NCBI GenBank assembly: GCA_037147235.1
Contig: JBAWVO010000158.1
Location: 1-15,116, forward strand
Reading direction: 5' to 3'
Origin: JANXQG01 sp037147235
GTDB lineage: Bacteria; Planctomycetota; Planctomycetia; Pirellulales; Thermoguttaceae
Length of the DNA stretch: 15,116 nt
Positions 13,566 through 15,116 of the stretch are shown here, in pieces. A model generated the notes under the pieces. It saw only the letters and a program-made list of their open reading frames with translations. It ran no database searches and was not told the DNA's origin. How positions within the stretch are numbered: position 1 is the first letter of the stretch; each line of letters begins with the position of its first letter. The translations under genes were made by a program, and so were the position numbers.

Positions 13566-14713
13566 GCGGCCTCCTTTCCCCAAGAATCGAATCCCTCGAT
13601 GACCCTACGGCCGTACATGTCCAAGCGCCTTCCCGCCGTGACCCGCCGCACCACCGCATAGAACTCTTCCGGCTTTTCACTGTGCTTTCCACGCCCCGCC
13701 TCAAAGCAGACCTTGAAAGCCTTGGTATCAATGAACTTGGGAGACCCCTTCCGAGCGTAGAGCGAAAACTCGCAGTTGAACTGAGGCAGACCTATCGGCT
13801 GCATTCCTCCCGCCTTGTGCCACACGAAAGCGCACACGTATTTCAACCCCCACTTGTCCAGCAGCCGGAACGCCATCGGCAAGAACCTGTGCGTCGTCCA
13901 GACCCAAACATGGGCGTCCCCGGCCACCGGAGGCGCCACCTTCCCAATCTCTTCCTCGCTCATCGTCGGATAATCGAACGCGCTCTGATTCGGCCTTTCG
14001 TCCCGCTCAATCTTCTCCATCGGCCACGGCGGATCAATCACCACTACGTCATAAACCCCCGCCACCGCCTTGGCTTCCTTCTTGCCAACGTCTTCCAGGT
14101 TCGCCACCACCTCGGCCCGCTTGGTCTCCCGCACCGCCGCCGCCAGCGACATTGAGCCTGCCACCACCGCCGCCGCCATCACCGGTGACGCCTTCAGCAC
14201 CGATTGCGCCCGCTTCACCTGACGCACGGAAACTGAAGCCGAATGGGCGGCCTTCTCTTCGGCCCTTGGTGTTCTTACCTTTGGTTCGGAGCGCTTGGCG
14301 TCCGACGTGTGCGCCAAGCGGTTCGCTTTCTGTTCCGTCGTCGCGTCTCCCCCAGCCTCCCGACCCGCCTTGGCCCGGTCCCGCTTCGACCTCTGCACCT
14401 CCAGTTCCGCCAGCCCAGCCGAGTTCATCGCCCGCTGGTCGTCTGACAAGTTCCTGCGCCCTATCTGATGCTGGCGAATCCAGATCATCGCGTCCAACTC
14501 GTCGGCAAAGCTCTTCTCCACCACCTCAAAAAACTTGCCGTGCTTCTGGCAAATGGCCATCCGGTTGTGCCCATCCACCAACACCCCCTTCCACGTCACC
14601 AGAGGGTCTCGGCATCCGTCGGCCAGGATTTCAGCCTCAAGCTGGACCAATTCCTCCGGTTGCAGGGGTGGAATGATCGCTTGGAACGCGGGGTTGATGG
14701 TGGGTGTTTTCAT
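13562..14713 (-). CDS. ParB-like/MT-A70 adenine methyltransferase fusion
   Basis: The 383-aa product has an N-terminal ParB/sulfiredoxin-like domain (residues about 1-100; GCRDPLVTWKGVLVDGHNRM at 33-52 is the ParB box), a charged linker to about 160, a helical segment SVRQVKRAQSVLKAS..SLAAAV (162-194) like the DNA-contacting part of ParB-type phage proteins, and a C-terminal MT-A70 N6-adenine methyltransferase. The catalytic motif DPPW is at 227-230 (YDVVVIDPPWPM), with later blocks HVWVWTTHRFLPMAF, NCEFSLYARKG and SEKPEEFYAVVRR. This fused layout is common in phages, where the enzyme methylates adenine in phage or host DNA, often as protection from restriction. All visible key residues are present. 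The ATG at 14713 has no strong ribosome site; an upstream small frame ends in an ATGA overlap. Confidence 0.85.
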   Translation of the reverse strand: MKTPTINPAFQAIIPPLQPEELVQLEAEILADGCRDPLVTWKGVLVDGHNRMAICQKHGKFFEVVEKSFADELDAMIWIRQHQIGRRNLSDDQRAMNSAGLAELEVQRSKRDRAKAGREAGGDATTEQKANRLAHTSDAKRSEPKVRTPRAEEKAAHSASVSVRQVKRAQSVLKASPVMAAAVVAGSMSLAAAVRETKRAEVVANLEDVGKKEAKAVAGVYDVVVIDPPWPMEKIERDERPNQSAFDYPTMSEEEIGKVAPPVAGDAHVWVWTTHRFLPMAFRLLDKWGLKYVCAFVWHKAGGMQPIGLPQFNCEFSLYARKGSPKFIDTKAFKVCFEAGRGKHSEKPEEFYAVVRRVTAGRRLDMYGRRVIEGFDSWGKEAA

Positions 14714-14817
14714 AAATAGAATCCATGCCGTACGGTTGTAGCACGGCAGCGCAAGAGGTGCGCAACCAAACCATACGACATGGAAATTGTTCGCCGTGCT
14801 ACAGGCATCGAAATCAT
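14710..14817 (-). CDS. Possible 35-aa small ORF ending in ATGA overlap
   Basis: A minus-strand frame from ATG 14817 codes for 35 aa (MISMPVARRTISMSYG...) and its TGA overlaps the ATG of the methyltransferase gene, the same coupling used elsewhere in the window. It is in the same frame as the 71-aa gene upstream, separated by that gene's TGA. The sequence is Arg-rich and not recognised, and it contains both arms of the inverted repeat. It may be a leader peptide or a chance frame. Confidence 0.25.
   Translation of the reverse strand: MISMPVARRTISMSYGLVAHLLRCRATTVRHGFYL
14737..14803. repeat. 11-bp inverted repeat upstream of the methyltransferase gene
   Basis: tgtagcacggc (14737-14747) is the exact reverse complement of gccgtgctaca (14793-14803), 45 nt apart. 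Just outside it CCGTACGG (14728-14735) is a perfect 8-bp palindrome, and the 10-mer starting ccatgccgta (14723) recurs nearly exactly as the inverse tacgacatgg (14775-14784). These sit in the leader of the DNA methyltransferase gene and could be operator sites or an RNA stem that controls it. Confidence 0.75.
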
Positions 14818-14853
14818 GGTATCAGAAAATCGGCTGGCGTCAACCAAAATGGT

Positions 14854-15069
14854 TCAATCTCTCCAGAAAGTTGAGCAGAATCGCGCCCTCGCCCGGTCGG
14901 CGGCTTGGGCGGTCGGCCAGACGCCGCGTTCCGCCCAGTAGCGCGTCTCCTCGCCGGCGAGCGTGAGCCAGACCTTGCGGCTTTCGACCGTGAGGATGAA
15001 GCCGCCGGTTTCCTGGCAACCGGGGGGCACGGGGTCAACGTCAATTCCGTCGGGGTGGGGCGTTTTCAT
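14854..15069 (-). CDS. Hypothetical 71-aa protein
   Basis: The product begins MKTPHPDGIDVDPVPPGCQ and continues as a beta-rich stretch (GGFILTVESRKVWLTLAGEETRYWAERG) and a short basic helix (ADRARARFCSTFWRD). It shares the opening MKTP with the methyltransferase but is otherwise different. Another minus frame over the same bases (from 15044) is Arg/Pro/Ala-rich and looks like GC-driven shadow coding, so this frame is preferred. The start lies 20 nt after a possible stop of an earlier gene at 15090-15092. It probably belongs to the same leftward early-type operon. No family is recognised. Confidence 0.5.
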   Translation of the reverse strand: MKTPHPDGIDVDPVPPGCQETGGFILTVESRKVWLTLAGEETRYWAERGVWPTAQAADRARARFCSTFWRD

Positions 15070-15089
15070 GGTTGGTTGGTTTACCCAAA

Positions 15090-15116
15090 TCAGTCGCGGT
15101 CGTAGCGGGGCATGGG
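15090..15116 (-). CDS. Possible C-terminal end of a gene cut by the window edge
   Basis: A minus-strand frame reaches the window edge and ends MPRYDRD before a TGA at 15092-15090. Only eight codons are visible, so a real gene is not proven. It would be the gene before the 71-aa protein. Confidence 0.2.
   Translation of the reverse strand, partial: PMPRYDRD

Noticed and set aside
13682..14676. Two long plus-strand frames opposite the MT-A70 gene
   Set aside because: Both are Pro/Arg/Ser-rich shadows of a GC-rich gene with intact motifs on the other strand.
14780..14941. 53-aa plus-strand frame (MEIVRRATGIEIMVSENR...)
   Set aside because: The composition is protein-like at first, but it runs against the 71-aa minus-strand gene, stands alone in orientation and has no ribosome site.

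Overview
The window reads as part of a tailed double-stranded DNA phage or prophage (Caudoviricetes-like). The signs are tight gene packing, many 4-base ATGA stop/start overlaps, a capsid-sized structural protein, tail-fibre-like secreted repeat proteins, a lysis-type cluster of small membrane proteins and a ParB/MT-A70 DNA methyltransferase. No integrase, terminase, portal, tRNA or CRISPR array is visible. The host is not identifiable from the sequence alone. The mix of starts with and without a Shine-Dalgarno sequence, and the N/T/G-rich exported proteins with a 'GNGSGITGLT' motif, suggest a Verrucomicrobiota-like Gram-negative host, but this is inference.

There are three blocks. (1) 1-5202, all on the minus strand and probably one operon read leftward from about 5203-5260. 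It begins with a small XRE-type HTH protein. A cassette for sugar and methyl transfer follows: a 749-aa GT9-like/GH130-like fusion, an FkbM methyltransferase, a Methyltransf_24-like methyltransferase and a GT25-like glycosyltransferase. After these come three small phage proteins and the Pro/Ala-rich start of a gene that leaves the window. Most cassette junctions are ATGA overlaps or 1-2 nt gaps, so translation is probably coupled. (2) 5432-12940, plus strand, late genes: the putative major capsid protein, a strong GC hairpin, small virion-type proteins (two of them related by tandem duplication), two large exported fibre or beta-helix proteins, the second with seven near-identical 66-bp repeats, then small coiled-coil and membrane proteins ending in a holin-like/lipoprotein fusion. 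(3) 13044-15116, minus strand, convergent with block 2: a conserved phage protein overlapping a ParB-MT-A70 methyltransferase, an inverted-repeat-rich region, and a 71-aa hypothetical gene.

The best candidates for something undescribed are the phage-borne glycosyl/methyl-transfer cassette with its multidomain fusion, and the exported repeat protein whose 22-residue units keep a fixed core but differ at a few clustered positions. A working model is that the cassette alters a host or virion surface glycan while the fibre/beta-helix proteins bind surfaces. The cassette has no proven substrate and the model is inference.
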